Part shown: positions 17,625-25,380 of the stretch, in pieces
Layout of the letters: the number at the start of each line of letters is the position of its first letter
Position numbering within the stretch: the stretch's first letter is position 1
Source: Syntrophales bacterium
GTDB lineage: Bacteria > Desulfobacterota > Syntrophia > Syntrophales > PHBD01
Direction: 5' to 3'
Assembly (NCBI GenBank): GCA_035363115.1
Contig: DAOSEM010000009.1
Span: 62,001-126,000 of the forward strand
DNA: 64,000 nt
Program-made: the position numbers and the translations under genes
Notes under the pieces: model-generated
What the model saw: the letters and a program-made list of their open reading frames with translations, nothing else
What the model was told of the DNA's origin: nothing
The model's database searches: none

Positions 17625-17822
17625 CTCGGCCTTCCCTTCCATCTCGCGGCGGTCTCTGACGGCCGCCGCATGATTTTCTTCCCTCGACCATGCCCCCCCG
17701 GACGCAGCGGTTTCATGGCCGTGTTCCGGAGCGCCCCGCCAATCCGATCAAAATCCATGCTCATTTCTCACTCCTTATGGTAAGAAGATGTTCAACCAAT
17801 ACAAACGAGAAGGGAGGCAATC

Positions 17823-18062
17823 ATGGACGTTCGGGACATGAAAGGCAATCCGGGAATGTGGGAACAATTGTCGTGGGGAGATCTGAGCAGCAAGGAAAAA
17901 GAACTCTGGACCCTCCTTGGCTGGGACGCGGACAGATGGGACCGGAATGAAGCACCGCCAAGCACTGACAAGTATTGGAACGACTTGAATTTTCAGGAAA
18001 GAAAGGCCGCGGAAGGCCTCGGCTTCACGGAAAAGATCTGGAATGGTTTTGAGGATGAATAA
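17823..18062 (+). CDS. 79-aa acidic protein with two Trp-Leu-Gly repeats
   Basis: ATG 17823 is preceded by GGGAGGCAATC. The protein has no signal peptide and is rich in Trp and acidic residues. Two similar units are visible. Residues about 13-39 read WEQLSWGDLSSKEKELWTLL then GWDADRW. Residues about 52-74 read WNDLNFQERKAAEGL then GFTEKIWN. Each has the form W-x2-L-x5-E-(K/R)-...-LG(W/F)-x4-W. Proteins with such repeats are found sporadically in bacteria and algae, as far as I recall, without an assigned function. Confidence 0.7.
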   Translation: MDVRDMKGNPGMWEQLSWGDLSSKEKELWTLLGWDADRWDRNEAPPSTDKYWNDLNFQERKAAEGLGFTEKIWNGFEDE

Positions 18063-18173
18063 CACGGACGCGGATTGTATGCCGCATTGTCCTATTCTTT
18101 AGAACCAATTGCAGTGGCTGTCACCGAAGCTTGTTGCATCGGGTCGGGATCCTCCGGCAAATCAGGGAACAGA

Positions 18174-18605
18174 ATGACGCACCCAAACGAACGGATTGAG
18201 CAGCCTGTTCGCGTGTTGAGGCTTCGACCTCATCACATCCTGTGCATGCGATATCTCCCACCGGAGCTTCTGGTACGGGGAGGCGAATTTGAAGAGGTCA
18301 GCAGAGACGTCAGGGAGACTTTGATTTCGAGCGAGACAGCCATGATCGAGGTATCCCGCGGCTTGGATGATCTCTGCATATCATGTCCGGACTGTGGAGA
18401 AAACGGCTGCGTCAGTTCCTTCGGCGATGAGGAAAAGGTAGGCCGTTGGGATTTCAGGGTTATGGGTGGTCTCGGCCTGAATTATGGTGACCGTATGACG
18501 GCAGGAGAATTCAGGACGCTCATCCGTCAAAAGGCGCCGCTCGATTTCTGCAAAAACAGGTGTCCGTGGAAATCGATCTGTACCGTATTCAGCCAAGGAG
18601 CGTGA
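18174..18605 (+). CDS. DUF1284-type Cys-containing protein
   Basis: Read from ATG 18174 (weak AGGG upstream) this gives 143 aa. RVLRLRPHHILCMRYLPPELL is the characteristic opening of DUF1284 proteins (LRPHHLLC). It is followed by LCISCPDCGENGC and, near the end, FCKNRCPWKSIC. Seven or more Cys in paired arrangements suggest a metal or iron-sulfur centre, as has been proposed for the family. Function is unknown. The frame extends to 18075, but that extension has no ribosome-binding site. Confidence 0.75.
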   Translation: MTHPNERIEQPVRVLRLRPHHILCMRYLPPELLVRGGEFEEVSRDVRETLISSETAMIEVSRGLDDLCISCPDCGENGCVSSFGDEEKVGRWDFRVMGGLGLNYGDRMTAGEFRTLIRQKAPLDFCKNRCPWKSICTVFSQGA

Positions 18606-18695
18606 CGGCGCAACAGATCTCCGATTTACGGGAACATGACCAAGTCAATCCAGATTGCGGGGGGGTGTAAGGACGCTATTCCATTCGGGAGTTCC

Positions 18696-21503
18696 TTACT
18701 CAAGATGCTTATGCAATCCAAGCGTCTTCATCCTGTGGTTCAGGGTCGTACGCTTGATCCCCAGCCGTTCGGCGGCACCCCCCGGCCCTCCAATTTTACC
18801 GCCTGTGATTTCGAGAATATGACGGATGTACCTCCTCTGCATCTCGTCAAGGGTGGGCAGATCGTCATAGATGTTCCCTTTTGATGACTTCCGACTGAGC
18901 GGAATGTCCAGTGACAATGGACCACCCGTCCAAAGAATCACTGCGCGCTCGATCACGTTTTTCAGTTCCCTGACATTCCCGGGCCAGTCATAAGCCGTCA
19001 GCTTCCGCCGATCGTCCGCACTCAAGTCGATACGGTGATGGGAGTATTTCGCGGCATATTTATTCAGAAAATACCTGGCCAGGAGCAGGATGTCCTCCTT
19101 CCGCTGCCGCAGGGGTGGTATGGTCATCGACATGACGTTCAGGCGGTAATAGAGATCTTCCCGGAATCGACCGGAAGAGATTTCTTCCGTCAGGGTTCTG
19201 TTTGTGGCAGCGATCAGCCTGAAATCCGATTCAATTGCCTTTGTGCCGCCAACGCGGAATATTTTCCCGTCCTGTAAAACCCTCAAGAGCTTGACCTGGA
19301 CAGAAGGAGGAATTTCCCCTATTTCATCAAGAAACAACGTTCCTCGATGAGCGAGTTCCATACGGCCGATCTTCTGGCTGTCCGCTCCCGTAAACGCCCC
19401 TTTTTCATGACCGAACAGCTCGCTTTCCATCAGACTTTCCGGAATGGACGTGAGTTCAATGATGACAAACGGCTGATCATGCCGAAGGCTTTTCTTGTGA
19501 AGCCGGTGTGCCAGGAGCTCCTTGCCGACGCCGGTCTCGCCAAGAATCAGTGTTGTAGTGCCTGAAACGGCGATGCGATCCACCTGTTCAAGGAGCCGAA
19601 GCATCACCGGACTTTCTGCAAGAATATCCTGTGAATCGGTATGAGATAGTTGATCGAGGCGGGTGCTTATTTTCTGTTCCAGCCGTTGCCGCTGTCGATA
19701 ATGATTTTCGACATAGGTTGTCAGCCTCAGGAACATCTGGGTAATCTGAGAGCGCTCAAAGTGATCGAAACAATGCCTGTCCAGGGAATTACTCAGATAG
19801 AGCACGGCTTGAACACGACCGCTGATTTTCAGAGGAACGCAAAGGATGGCTTTGGGACAGTTGGACAGGAATTCGGAATTCTCCACGCGAACGATCTGGG
19901 GCATATTCTCCCAATACGCCTTGAAAACCAGAGAAAGGCTCTGCCGGAAATCCTCGTTTTTCACGTCTTTCGGGGAAAGATTATAAGGCCCCCGAAGAAC
20001 CGGATCGTTCATCGAGGGCGAAGATCCGAACCAAAAAATGCCTCCCCGCTCCGCCCCGAAAAACCGGTTCGACGCAACAACCACCCTGTGCAGAATCTCG
20101 TCCAGATCGGCGCCGGGTTCCAAGCCCTGGATCATCTCCATGTATGATTCCAGAATTCTGTCATGCTGTTCGATGGAGATGGCCATGTCGCTTTTGATGA
20201 CCAGGAGGTGCCTCAAATCATCCGGATAATAAACATCGCCGTAACCTGAAAATCCCTTCCAGGCCTTCTGTGCCAGCACGCGCGCCTTCTCCTTTTCCCC
20301 TTTCCGTATTTTCAGACGGACCATTTCGATTCTTGTTTTTGCCAGTTGAATCGGATCGCCCGATTGTTTCAAATAGGCTTCGCTGCGATCAAGATCCTTC
20401 TCGATGGCATCGTCATTTTCCCCTCCTGCGCTGGCATCCCTGGCTCTGAGCCTCAGTGCTACTCCGCGCAAATGAAGGTTCGGTCCACGCATGATGCTGT
20501 CCAGTTCGTTCTGATAATCGAGCGGAGCGATCAGCACCAATCCCTGCTTCTTCAGATCGTAAATCATCTCGATCCACATGGGCGAAGCATACTGATGAAT
20601 CAGACCGGCAGGAGCGCCTTCCTGCGCCACCTCTTCAATTTTTTCCTTTGCTTCGTGGATTCGGCCTTCCAGGTAATCGTGGTAGGCGACGCCCCCTTTT
20701 GCAAAATACTTTGCCAGGGCATTGCCACGAACTGTTGCTTCCTGTAGAGCCCCGGATAAATGAAAGAAGGCCTCTCTCCTTTTGTTCATCATCAGGAGAA
20801 TGATGCCGAGAACGGAACGCAGGGTAACTGCCAGTGATTCAGCGGATCTGTCCAAGGCAAGGCGCCGGTAGTAATCGATCGTCCCGATCGCTTCGTGATA
20901 CTGTCCCATGAAAGCCGAGCAATAGCCCAGCCACATGGGCCCCGAAGGATTGATGGCCGAACGGGACCACTCTTCCGTTTCGTAAACGCTCACGGCTGTT
21001 TCAAAATATCGTTTTGCTTCCGGGAATATCCCCTGAAGGAAATAATACAGGCCGATAAATTCCGAAGCTCTCGACAGGATGTCTTCATCACCCAGATTTT
21101 CGACTTCATCCTTGCCGGCCTTAAAGTATTCCATGGCCAATAATCTTTGTTCGGCAAAATAGAATAGTCTGCCGAGATGTAGATTGATCAAGGCCTTTGA
21201 CCGACGGTCCCCGGAACGGTCTGCCACGGAATTTGCAGTCTGCAGAATCTTCATGGCGTCATTGAAGCCCTGTCCAAGATTGAAACAGAGATTTGAAAAC
21301 TCAAGGCTGGCAGCGATCAATACCTTGTCGCTCTCTGCATCTTGCGGGTGCGACAGGAGACGTGCCAGGGTCTTTTTATAAGGCGCCAGAAGGCTCTTGC
21401 CGGCACCATCTGACACTTCTTTCCGGGTACTGCGATATTTCCGTTCATCCGCCTGGGATGGTCCGGACGCTTTGTCCTGCTTGTCCTGTCTCACGACACC
21501 CAT
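18696..21503 (-). CDS. Sigma-54-dependent activator with TPR-like and GAF sensory regions
   Basis: The 935-aa product starts at ATG 21503 after AGGAGGTGACAC. Residues about 40-440 are helical TPR-like repeats (SKALINLHLGRLFYFAEQRLLAMEYF and similar). About 460-600 resembles a GAF domain. The AAA+ domain spans about 635-870, with Walker A GETGVGKE, ESELFGHEKGAFTGA for sigma-54 contact, LFLDEIGEIP (Walker B), and YDWPGNVRELKNVIERA. A Fis-type helix-turn-helix ends the protein (AAERLGIKRTTLNHRMKTLG). There is no receiver domain, so control is by ligand or protein binding. It is divergent from a thiolase/acyl-CoA ligase pair that has a -24/-12 promoter, so acyl-CoA metabolism is the likely target. 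Confidence 0.93.
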   Translation of the reverse strand: MGVVRQDKQDKASGPSQADERKYRSTRKEVSDGAGKSLLAPYKKTLARLLSHPQDAESDKVLIAASLEFSNLCFNLGQGFNDAMKILQTANSVADRSGDRRSKALINLHLGRLFYFAEQRLLAMEYFKAGKDEVENLGDEDILSRASEFIGLYYFLQGIFPEAKRYFETAVSVYETEEWSRSAINPSGPMWLGYCSAFMGQYHEAIGTIDYYRRLALDRSAESLAVTLRSVLGIILLMMNKRREAFFHLSGALQEATVRGNALAKYFAKGGVAYHDYLEGRIHEAKEKIEEVAQEGAPAGLIHQYASPMWIEMIYDLKKQGLVLIAPLDYQNELDSIMRGPNLHLRGVALRLRARDASAGGENDDAIEKDLDRSEAYLKQSGDPIQLAKTRIEMVRLKIRKGEKEKARVLAQKAWKGFSGYGDVYYPDDLRHLLVIKSDMAISIEQHDRILESYMEMIQGLEPGADLDEILHRVVVASNRFFGAERGGIFWFGSSPSMNDPVLRGPYNLSPKDVKNEDFRQSLSLVFKAYWENMPQIVRVENSEFLSNCPKAILCVPLKISGRVQAVLYLSNSLDRHCFDHFERSQITQMFLRLTTYVENHYRQRQRLEQKISTRLDQLSHTDSQDILAESPVMLRLLEQVDRIAVSGTTTLILGETGVGKELLAHRLHKKSLRHDQPFVIIELTSIPESLMESELFGHEKGAFTGADSQKIGRMELAHRGTLFLDEIGEIPPSVQVKLLRVLQDGKIFRVGGTKAIESDFRLIAATNRTLTEEISSGRFREDLYYRLNVMSMTIPPLRQRKEDILLLARYFLNKYAAKYSHHRIDLSADDRRKLTAYDWPGNVRELKNVIERAVILWTGGPLSLDIPLSRKSSKGNIYDDLPTLDEMQRRYIRHILEITGGKIGGPGGAAERLGIKRTTLNHRMKTLGLHKHLE

Positions 21504-21568
21504 GTGTCACCTCCTGTCGGACGGTCTTTTCCATCATACTGCATTCCTGTCAAGAGATGAATGACGAC

Positions 21569-21597
21569 ATATTGCCATATCGTGACCATATATTGCC
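21569..21597. promoter_or_regulatory. Paired ATATTGCC elements, candidate activator site
   Basis: ATATTGCC occurs at 21569-21576 and again at 21590-21597, exactly 21 bp apart (two helical turns), each followed by an AT-then-CG stretch. They lie about 65-90 bp upstream of the -24 element at 21660, where enhancer-binding proteins usually bind. The likely binder is the adjacent sigma-54 activator; this is inference. Confidence 0.55.
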
Positions 21598-21659
21598 TTA
21601 CGATACGCCTTCCTGTTTATATTAATCAATATTATCTGCACATTACATAATTAATGTTT

Positions 21660-21675
21660 CGGTACAATCGTTGCT
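21660..21675 (+). promoter_or_regulatory. Sigma-54 (-24/-12) promoter for the thiolase/ligase pair
   Basis: CGGTAC-AATCG-TTGCT matches TGGCAC-N5-TTGCW with the invariant GG (21661-21662) and GC (21673-21674) ten bases apart. Transcription would start near 21686, 27 bp before the thiolase ATG. The AT-rich stretch between it and the paired elements at 21569-21597 could bend or bind IHF. Confidence 0.65.
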
Positions 21676-21712
21676 GTTATCCCTGTCGACTACATATCGA
21701 AGGAGTCAGCTT

Positions 21713-22951
21713 ATGAGGAATGTCTACATCATTGGAACCGGAATGAACAAATTCGGGCACTATCCCGAGGGAGCCGTTCGTTCCATGGCGGAAGATGTTG
21801 TCGGCATGGCCCTCAAGGACGCAGGACTGGGGAAGAAGGATATTCAGGCCGGATTTTTCTCCAATACGTTCTGGGGCATGTTCGACAATCAGCATTCCAT
21901 CCGGGGACAGGTGGTGTTTCGATCCATTGGCATCGACAAGATCCCTGTCACCAACGTTGAGAACGCCTGTGCCGGGGCGTCTACAGCTCTCCACCTGGCC
22001 TGCACGGGAATCATGGCAGACATGTACGACGTGGCGATTGCCGTTGGATCGGAGAAAATCACCAACCCCGACAAGCTCAAGTCACTTTCCGCGTATGCCT
22101 TTTGTATGGACGTGGGAAACTTTGAGCAACACATCAAGATGATTATGGATATCGGGAAGTCATTTCGGATCGAGATTCCAGAGGACAAGTCCGCTCCCGG
22201 GAAAGGCAGGAGCATCTTCATGGACGCCTATGCAACCGGGGCACGCTGGCACATGGACCGGTTCGGAACCACCCAGAGACAATTTGCCGTCGTCGCGTCC
22301 AAGAACCACTTCCACAGTTCTCTCAACCCACTGGCCCAATACCAGATACCCATGACCGTCGAGGAGGTCATGGCCGACGTCCCCGTGGCCTATCCCCTGA
22401 CCCGGTCCATGTGTGCACCGGTCGGCGATGGAGCGGCCGCGGCCATCGTCTGCTCTGAACGATTCCTGAAGAAGCTGGCGGGCGCCCGCCCGGTGAAAAT
22501 TCGCGCTTCCGTTCTCGGTCAGGGGTCGAACCGGGACCTGGATGGCGAAGACATCGGCGAACGGTTGTCCAGGCAGGCTTACGCTCTCGCCGGCCTGGGA
22601 CCCGATGACATCGATGTGGCGGAGCTTCATGACGCCACAGCCTATGGAGAGCTTCACCAGACCGAAGCGATGGGATTCTGCCCGATAGGACAGGGCGGGC
22701 CTTATGCAGAATCCGGTGAGACAACCCTGGGTGGGAAGAAACCCATCAATCCCAGCGGAGGCCTGGAGTCACGCGGCCATCCCATTGGAGCATCGGGACT
22801 GGCTCAGATTCATGAACTGGTTCTTCAACTGCGGGAGGATGCCGGAAAACGGCAGGTCGAAGGGGCTCGTCTGGCACTGGCCGAAAACGGCGGCGGGAAC
22901 ATCGGGGTCGAAGAGGCCGCCATGTGCATCCATATCCTCGAAAAAACCTGA
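21713..22951 (+). CDS. Thiolase family protein (acetyl-CoA acetyltransferase / SCP-x type)
   Basis: The 412-aa product begins at ATG 21713 after AAGGAG. The acylated Cys is Cys86 in NVENACAGAST. His306 lies in ELHDATAYGEL (the HDCF/HDAF position of SCP-x and archaeal-type thiolases), and His356 in LESRGHPIGASG. The C-terminal NGGGNIG replaces the usual NxGG plus Cys-Gly-Gly motif, and no CxG catalytic Cys is seen there, as is common in the SCP-x-like group. It would cleave or form a 3-ketoacyl-CoA. It is followed 116 bp later by an acyl-CoA ligase, both presumably under the sigma-54 promoter. Confidence 0.9.
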   Translation: MRNVYIIGTGMNKFGHYPEGAVRSMAEDVVGMALKDAGLGKKDIQAGFFSNTFWGMFDNQHSIRGQVVFRSIGIDKIPVTNVENACAGASTALHLACTGIMADMYDVAIAVGSEKITNPDKLKSLSAYAFCMDVGNFEQHIKMIMDIGKSFRIEIPEDKSAPGKGRSIFMDAYATGARWHMDRFGTTQRQFAVVASKNHFHSSLNPLAQYQIPMTVEEVMADVPVAYPLTRSMCAPVGDGAAAAIVCSERFLKKLAGARPVKIRASVLGQGSNRDLDGEDIGERLSRQAYALAGLGPDDIDVAELHDATAYGELHQTEAMGFCPIGQGGPYAESGETTLGGKKPINPSGGLESRGHPIGASGLAQIHELVLQLREDAGKRQVEGARLALAENGGGNIGVEEAAMCIHILEKT

Positions 22952-23067
22952 ATATGATCGAAGCGGTCCGAGAAAAGGAACCCGCGGTTCCTTCATGATG
23001 CATCGCTGCATTCGGACTCACGCCGAAACCGGCATCATCGCAAAGCCAACCATAGGAGGTCATTGAC

Positions 23068-24624
23068 ATGATCGATACCATGCAAACATCTCAATATCTT
23101 GCAATCAACACGTTGAGAAAACACCGGGATCGGATCTTTACAGACCGGGAGGGGTTGACGCTTCATTACAGTGACATTGAAAAGGCCTCGAATCGCGTGG
23201 CCAACGGTATCCGTGCATGCGGGTACGGCCCGGGTGACCGCATCGCCGTGGTCATGCCCAACAGTGTACACTATGCCGTGGCGGATTTCGGGATCTACAA
23301 ATCAGGCGCGGCACTTGTGCCCATGAACATGATGATCAGCCCGGACGACATCGCTTTTGTTCTCAAGGACGCGGGGGTCAGGATGATATTCGTCGATGCG
23401 TCCCATGCAGAAAAAATTCGATCCATGCAGAGCAGTCTGCCGCAACTGAAGGATATCATCGTCGTGGACGGTCCTGCGGGGGATGGAATGCTTGGATGGG
23501 AGGACTTCAAGGCGAAATATCCCGATACCGCCGTGAGCACGACCGCCGGCGAGGACCACGATGCGCTGATTATCTACACGGGCGGAACGACGGGCAAATC
23601 AAAAGGCGTCGTACACAACCAGAAAAGCCTTTATTTCGACATCCTGGCCCATGTCGTTGAACTGCCCTTCGTGCCCGACGACAAGGTTCTCATCGTGACG
23701 CCCATGTCCCATGCCACCGGCTGGCTCCTGTTTGCCGGCTGTGTCCGGGGCACAAGCTTTGCCATCGAGAAGAGCTTCGACCTGGTGCGCCTCCTGGAAA
23801 TCATCGAGAAAGAAAAGATCACCATGATGATGATGGTGCCCACGATCATCTACATTTTCCTCGACATCATGAAGGCGAAACCCTCCGACGTCAGTTCGCT
23901 GCGGGTACTCGGGTATGGCGCAGCACCGATTTCGGACGCCCGCCTGGCCGAGGCGATCAAGGTCTTCGGCCCGATTTTCTACCAGAAATACGGCCTCGTC
24001 GAATGCCCGAACATGATCACGACCCTTTCTGTAGCAGACCATATCAAGGCCCTGGAAAAACCGGCCATCCTCCAGAGCTGCGGACGTCCGGACGTCATGG
24101 TGTCGCTCAGGATCGTCGATGAAGCCGGCCAGGAGGTGCCGGTCGGGCAGGTCGGCGAGATCATTGTGAAGGCGCCGTACGTAATGAATTCTTATCTGAA
24201 TCAGCCGGAACTCACTGCCGAAACGCTGAAGGACGGCTGGCTCCATACGGGTGACATGGGGCGGGTGGATGAGGAAGGCTACGTCTATATCCTGGATCGG
24301 AAAAAGGACATGATCATCAGTGGCGGCATGAACGTCTTTCCGGCGGAAGTCGAGGATCTGATTCGCAAGCATCCCAAGGTAAAGGAAGTATCTGTCATCG
24401 GGATTCCCGATGACTACTGGGGCGAAGCCGTCACGGCATGCATCGTGCCTGATGGAGAAGCTACCGAAGACGAGATCAAGGCATTCTGCAAGGGCAAGGT
24501 TGCCAAGTACGCCCAGCCCAAGAAGGTCGTTTTCATGGACGTACTGCCGAAAACCATCCTCGGCAAGATCGACAAAAAGGTCCTGCGAGAGCCTTACTGG
24601 GAAGGAAAGGCCCGCCGGGTATAG
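23068..24624 (+). CDS. AMP-forming acyl-CoA synthetase (ligase)
   Basis: The 518-aa product starts at ATG 23068 with GGAGGT upstream. ANL-superfamily motifs are complete: the P-loop YTGGTTGKSKGV at 170-181, the Tyr/Gly-rich YGAAPIS and YQKYGLVE, the GWLHTGDMGRVDEEGYVYILDR hinge region, KDMIISGGMNVFPAEVE, and the catalytic Lys500 in ILGKIDK. It activates a carboxylic acid to its CoA thioester with ATP. The acid (fatty or aromatic) cannot be told. Together with the thiolase it suggests a small carboxylate-degradation module switched on by the divergent activator. Confidence 0.93.
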   Translation: MIDTMQTSQYLAINTLRKHRDRIFTDREGLTLHYSDIEKASNRVANGIRACGYGPGDRIAVVMPNSVHYAVADFGIYKSGAALVPMNMMISPDDIAFVLKDAGVRMIFVDASHAEKIRSMQSSLPQLKDIIVVDGPAGDGMLGWEDFKAKYPDTAVSTTAGEDHDALIIYTGGTTGKSKGVVHNQKSLYFDILAHVVELPFVPDDKVLIVTPMSHATGWLLFAGCVRGTSFAIEKSFDLVRLLEIIEKEKITMMMMVPTIIYIFLDIMKAKPSDVSSLRVLGYGAAPISDARLAEAIKVFGPIFYQKYGLVECPNMITTLSVADHIKALEKPAILQSCGRPDVMVSLRIVDEAGQEVPVGQVGEIIVKAPYVMNSYLNQPELTAETLKDGWLHTGDMGRVDEEGYVYILDRKKDMIISGGMNVFPAEVEDLIRKHPKVKEVSVIGIPDDYWGEAVTACIVPDGEATEDEIKAFCKGKVAKYAQPKKVVFMDVLPKTILGKIDKKVLREPYWEGKARRV

Positions 24625-24653
24625 TACAGGAAGAATATCATGAGTGACGGGCG

Positions 24654-24683
24654 GCCCCTGGGAATCCACGTTTTCCCAGGGGC
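24654..24683 (+). terminator. Terminator after the acyl-CoA ligase
   Basis: GCCCCTGGGAA (24654-24664) pairs with TTCCCAGGGGC (24673-24683) around an eight-base loop. It is followed by TGCTTGATTTCT, a loose T-rich tail. It lies 30 bp after the ligase stop. Confidence 0.7.
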
Positions 24684-24788
24684 TGCTTGATTTCTGCATG
24701 GAATAACAAAATTGGCAACCGTTGCCGCAGAAAATATAACCAGGGTGTGATATAGGAGGCAGCAGCCGGTACATAAAAGGAGCAGGTC

Positions 24789-25319
24789 ATGTTTCGACGA
24801 AACACAATGATTGTGCTGATCCTGGTTACGATCATACCGGGCCTGGTTTTCACCGCTTCGGCATTCGCCGGTCTTTCCTGCAGCGATGTCAACCGCGACA
24901 ATCCGAACTATCATGACAACATGGACATGCTCGCAGAGCGGGCGAAATTGCCCGACAATTCATGGAATCGATACCATGAAGACGTCGTTCGTGCATTGTG
25001 CGGCGGCAACGTCAAAGACATCGACGGGCTGATCGATTCCGGTTTCGTGAAACCCGGGGAAGCTCGAGACATCGCCAGGACACTCGGCAAGGCCTACCAG
25101 CCGAAGAAACGGTCCGAAGCCGGGAAACGTTACGGCGACTCAAGGATAAAGTTCGCGGAGATGGGAGCCTGCAACGCCTGCGCGGACAACATCGCGCAAC
25201 ACTATACGAAGAAGCCCCACTCTCCGTGCGGCAGACTGGCGAAGCAGGCCCTGGAGGGAAATCCCTCCGCCATCAAGAAGTTAGTGGCTTTCCCGGATTT
25301 TTGCCAGTGGAAGTATTGA
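24789..25319 (+). CDS. Exported Cys-containing protein of unknown function
   Basis: ATG 24789 follows AAAAGGAGCAGGTC. The 176-aa product has a signal peptide (IVLILVTIIPGLVFTASAFA, cleavage near residue 27). The mature part is helical and polar, with Cys in GLSCSDV, RALCGG, GACNACADN, SPCGR and DFCQWKY, so a disulfide-stabilised periplasmic protein is likely. The CNAC pair might bind a cofactor, but there is no CxxCH haem motif. It sits 61 bp before a cache-domain kinase and may serve as its partner, though this is only positional. Confidence 0.75.
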   Translation: MFRRNTMIVLILVTIIPGLVFTASAFAGLSCSDVNRDNPNYHDNMDMLAERAKLPDNSWNRYHEDVVRALCGGNVKDIDGLIDSGFVKPGEARDIARTLGKAYQPKKRSEAGKRYGDSRIKFAEMGACNACADNIAQHYTKKPHSPCGRLAKQALEGNPSAIKKLVAFPDFCQWKY

Positions 25320-25380
25320 ACGACGAACAGAGAGCGGCAGTGGGAAATAAGTCTGCACCCGGACGGGGAGCATTCCGGAA

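Noticed and set aside
16329..17642. 437-codon open frame on the minus strand
   Set aside because: Fully antisense to the acyl-CoA dehydrogenase; no start signal and no recognisable domain.
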